Below, piece by piece: positions 62,451 to 64,000 of a stretch of 64,000 nt of DNA; position 1 is the first letter of the stretch; each line of letters begins with the position of its first letter. Under the pieces are notes generated by a model. The model worked only from the letters and a program-made list of their open reading frames with translations, ran no database searches and was not told the DNA's origin. Made by a program: the position numbers and the translations under genes. This DNA comes from Nocardia brasiliensis NBRC 14402. GTDB lineage: Bacteria > Actinomycetota > Actinomycetes > Mycobacteriales > Mycobacteriaceae. Location of the stretch: assembly GCF_000308475.2 (NCBI RefSeq), contig NZ_BAFT02000020.1, positions 1-64,000 on the forward strand, in the 5' to 3' direction.

Positions 62451-63359
62451 TCATGTGTTACTCGCACCGGTTCGAGCCTCACTGGTGTAGCGCCAGAGCG
62501 CCCGCAGCGCATCGTCGAGACCGAAGCGCGGCGCCCAGCCCAGCCACCGCCGGGCCTGCTCGATCGAGATCGGCGGCGCGCCGGCCGCCGTGCGCGGCGA
62601 GCCACCGCCACCGGTAGCCACCACCTGGACGGCCACACCGCTGATTTCGATCAACCGGCGCACCGCGAACTCGACCGGCACCGCATCGCCCGAGGCGATA
62701 TTGACCACCTCGACGCCCGGCACCTCGGCCGGCACGGTCGCGGCCGCGAGCACCGCCGCGCCGAGATCGCGCAGATCCAGCACGTCGACCGTGCCACGCA
62801 GCGCGGGCAGTTCGAGCACATGCGGCGCGGCCGGATCCAGGGGCGGCGTGGCCAGCCCATGCGCCACCGAGCCGAGCAGACCGGCCCGCGGTGCCCGTGG
62901 GCCGACCACCGTCGAGCAGCGCAACACGACACCGGAACCCGGCCAGCGCCGCATGGCTTGGGTAGCGGCAAGTTTGGTTCGGCCGTAAGCGGTTTCCGGA
63001 TGCTCCGGCGTCGACTCGTGCACCGGGCCCGGATGCCCTGGGCCGTATTCGTACACCGACCCCAGCTGCACGACCCGGGCAGGCCGAGCCAGCAGGCTTA
63101 CCGCCTCGAGCAGCCGTTGCACCAGCACGGTATTGGCGGCCGCCATCTGCTCGTCGGTCACCTGCCACAGCGCACCGGCGGCGTTGACAACGACGTCGGC
63201 GCCGGACAGCAGCTCGGTCAGCGCCGCGATCGGTTGAGTCGACACATCGAATTCGGTGCGTCCGAACGGCACCACCCGGAACTCGTGCGCGGCGAGAAAC
63301 GCACCGACGCCCCGGCCGAGATACCCCGTACCGCCGACCACCACTGCCGTTCGCGTCAC
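62451..63359 (-). CDS. SDR NDP-hexose 4-ketoreductase/epimerase, copy 2
   Basis: The 302-residue extended SDR has VVGGTGYLGRGVGAFL at the NAD(P) site (7-22), QLGSVYEYG and the YxxxK pair in AYGRTKLAA. It is similar in layout to the product of 58150-59085 but clearly diverged. It is the first gene of the unit with the E1-type dehydratase. The two reductases may give opposite C4 stereochemistry, or one may act on a different intermediate. The start is GTG. Confidence 0.83.
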   Translation of the reverse strand: MTRTAVVVGGTGYLGRGVGAFLAAHEFRVVPFGRTEFDVSTQPIAALTELLSGADVVVNAAGALWQVTDEQMAAANTVLVQRLLEAVSLLARPARVVQLGSVYEYGPGHPGPVHESTPEHPETAYGRTKLAATQAMRRWPGSGVVLRCSTVVGPRAPRAGLLGSVAHGLATPPLDPAAPHVLELPALRGTVDVLDLRDLGAAVLAAATVPAEVPGVEVVNIASGDAVPVEFAVRRLIEISGVAVQVVATGGGGSPRTAAGAPPISIEQARRWLGWAPRFGLDDALRALWRYTSEARTGASNT

Positions 63360-63479
63360 CGCCGCCTCCGCTCCTGCTGTGCGGTGATCGTGGCCGTCCG
63401 CGATCGAGAACGATCGGAGCGCGAATCCAGTGGCGCTCGAGACATCCCTGTCATGGTGTGGTCTGCGAAAGGAGAAACC

Positions 63480-63935
63480 GTGGTCAGGGTTGTGGCGACT
63501 GTCGTGGTGGTGCTCGGCAACGGAGTGCTGGCCGGGGTGCTCGTGGCGGTGGCGATCGGGTTGGTCCCGATGTTCGCCGCGTTACCGGCGCCGGATTACG
63601 TGCGGGTGCACACGCTCGCCGGACGATATTTCGACCGGATCATGCCGCCGATGGTGGTGTGCAGCATCGCCGCGGACATCCTGCTCGCCGTCGACACCGA
63701 TTCGGCCGCGGCCAGGCCGCTGTTCGCCGGCGCCGCGCTGACCCAGCTGGGCGTCTCACTCGTCTCGCAGTTCGGCAACGTGCCGCTGAACCACCGGACC
63801 CGCGCCACCGACCCGGCCGCCATCCCGCCCGGGTGGGACGATCCGCGGGCACGCTGGCGCACTCTGCATCTGCTGCGCACCGTGCTCGCCCTCGTGGCCC
63901 TGCTCGCCAACGCGATCGCGGTGGCCGTGCGATGA
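63480..63935 (+). CDS. DUF1772 membrane protein (anthrone-oxygenase family)
   Basis: The roughly 151-residue protein has four hydrophobic helices, with a PAPDYVRVHTLAGRYFDRIMPP loop and the SQFGNVPLNHRTRATDP segment typical of DUF1772. Members act as anthrone oxygenases in aromatic polyketide pathways and are also found in general roles. GTG 63480 has AAAGGAG five bases before it and is preferred over ATG 63453. The next gene begins in an overlap (ATGA). Confidence 0.78.
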   Translation: MVRVVATVVVVLGNGVLAGVLVAVAIGLVPMFAALPAPDYVRVHTLAGRYFDRIMPPMVVCSIAADILLAVDTDSAAARPLFAGAALTQLGVSLVSQFGNVPLNHRTRATDPAAIPPGWDDPRARWRTLHLLRTVLALVALLANAIAVAVR

Positions 63936-64000
63936 GCCTGCCCGAACTGCGCGACGCCGCCGCCATCAAACAACTCGCCAACGCCTTCTGCCACGCCAAA
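63932..64000 (+). CDS. 5' end of a possible SnoaL-like/NTF2-fold gene (partial)
   Basis: Only 23 residues are visible (MSLPELRDAAAIKQLANAF and so on), starting in an ATGA overlap with the DUF1772 gene. The ARNG-type IKQLANAFCHAK helix resembles the first helix of SnoaL-like/NTF2-fold proteins. The rest lies outside the window, so the call is tentative. Confidence 0.45.
   Translation, partial: MSLPELRDAAAIKQLANAFCHAK

Noticed and set aside
61782..63935. Plus-strand open frame of about 717 codons
   Set aside because: Its first part is antisense to the dehydratase and SDR genes. Only its last 151 codons, from GTG 63480, are a real gene (DUF1772).

Overview
The window is high-GC DNA of the mycolic-acid actinomycete type, most like Nocardia or a close relative. 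Signs of this are the very GC-rich third codon positions, frequent GTG and TTG starts, ATGA/GTGA stop-start overlaps, a GT87/PimE-type mannosyltransferase, a cutinase-family exported protein, PapA and WS/DGAT-like acyltransferases, a DrrAB exporter and many lipoproteins. Genus is inferred from gene content only. I saw no rRNA, tRNA, CRISPR array, insertion sequence or prophage gene.

Region 1 (1-2464) holds a family 2 glycosyltransferase, an orphan protein resembling the epsilon subunit of F1-ATPase, a small membrane protein and two small hypothetical proteins.

Region 2 (2461-15771) is the most unusual part: two divergent, tightly overlapping operons around a 567 bp control region. The minus operon encodes an LLM flavin oxidoreductase, an MFS exporter, both subunits of a B12-dependent glutamate (methylaspartate) mutase, two ATP-grasp ligases, a PP-loop ATPase and a cation/proton antiporter. 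The plus operon encodes an asparaginyl-tRNA-synthetase-like protein without an anticodon-binding domain, an FMN glutamate-synthase-like protein and a ketopantoate-reductase-like protein, and ends in a strong hairpin. I read it as a pathway independent of NRPS and PKS that makes a small, amidated or peptide-like compound from 3-methylaspartate. I do not recognise the cluster as a described one.

Region 3 (15969-23921) has a GT87 mannosyltransferase, a TetR-controlled FAD monooxygenase with clear operators, a NERD-like membrane protein, an MDR oxidoreductase and a secreted lipase.

Region 4 (23923-32633) is one minus-strand operon of seven genes: four acyltransferase/condensation-fold enzymes, a GT1 glycosyltransferase and DrrAB. 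It looks like assembly and export of a multiply acylated glycolipid. A Crp-like palindrome lies upstream.

Region 5 (33107-40576) has a DNA alkylation repair protein, a protein-arginine-deiminase-family lipoprotein with all four catalytic residues, a PepSY lipoprotein, an acyl-CoA dehydrogenase, a PhyH-type dioxygenase, a Tat-exported berberine-bridge-like oxidase and a ribbon-helix-helix protein.

Region 6 (40666-45945) is a ribose operon, rbsR divergent from rbsBCAKD, with tandem LacI-type operators and a second Crp-like site. Region 7 (45955-53943) has an SRPBCC protein, a molybdopterin oxidoreductase, a cutinase-like protein with a long C-terminal extension, and a TetR regulator with alpha/beta hydrolases.

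Region 8 (53955-64000) is a deoxysugar cassette: an RmlC-like epimerase, NDP-hexose 2,3-dehydratase, 3-ketoreductase, an E1-type PMP/[2Fe-2S] 3-dehydratase and two SDR 4-ketoreductases. This set fits a 2,3,6-trideoxyhexose. A two-component system lies between its two halves. A DUF1772 protein and the start of a possible SnoaL-like gene at the right edge hint at an aromatic polyketide cluster continuing outside the window.
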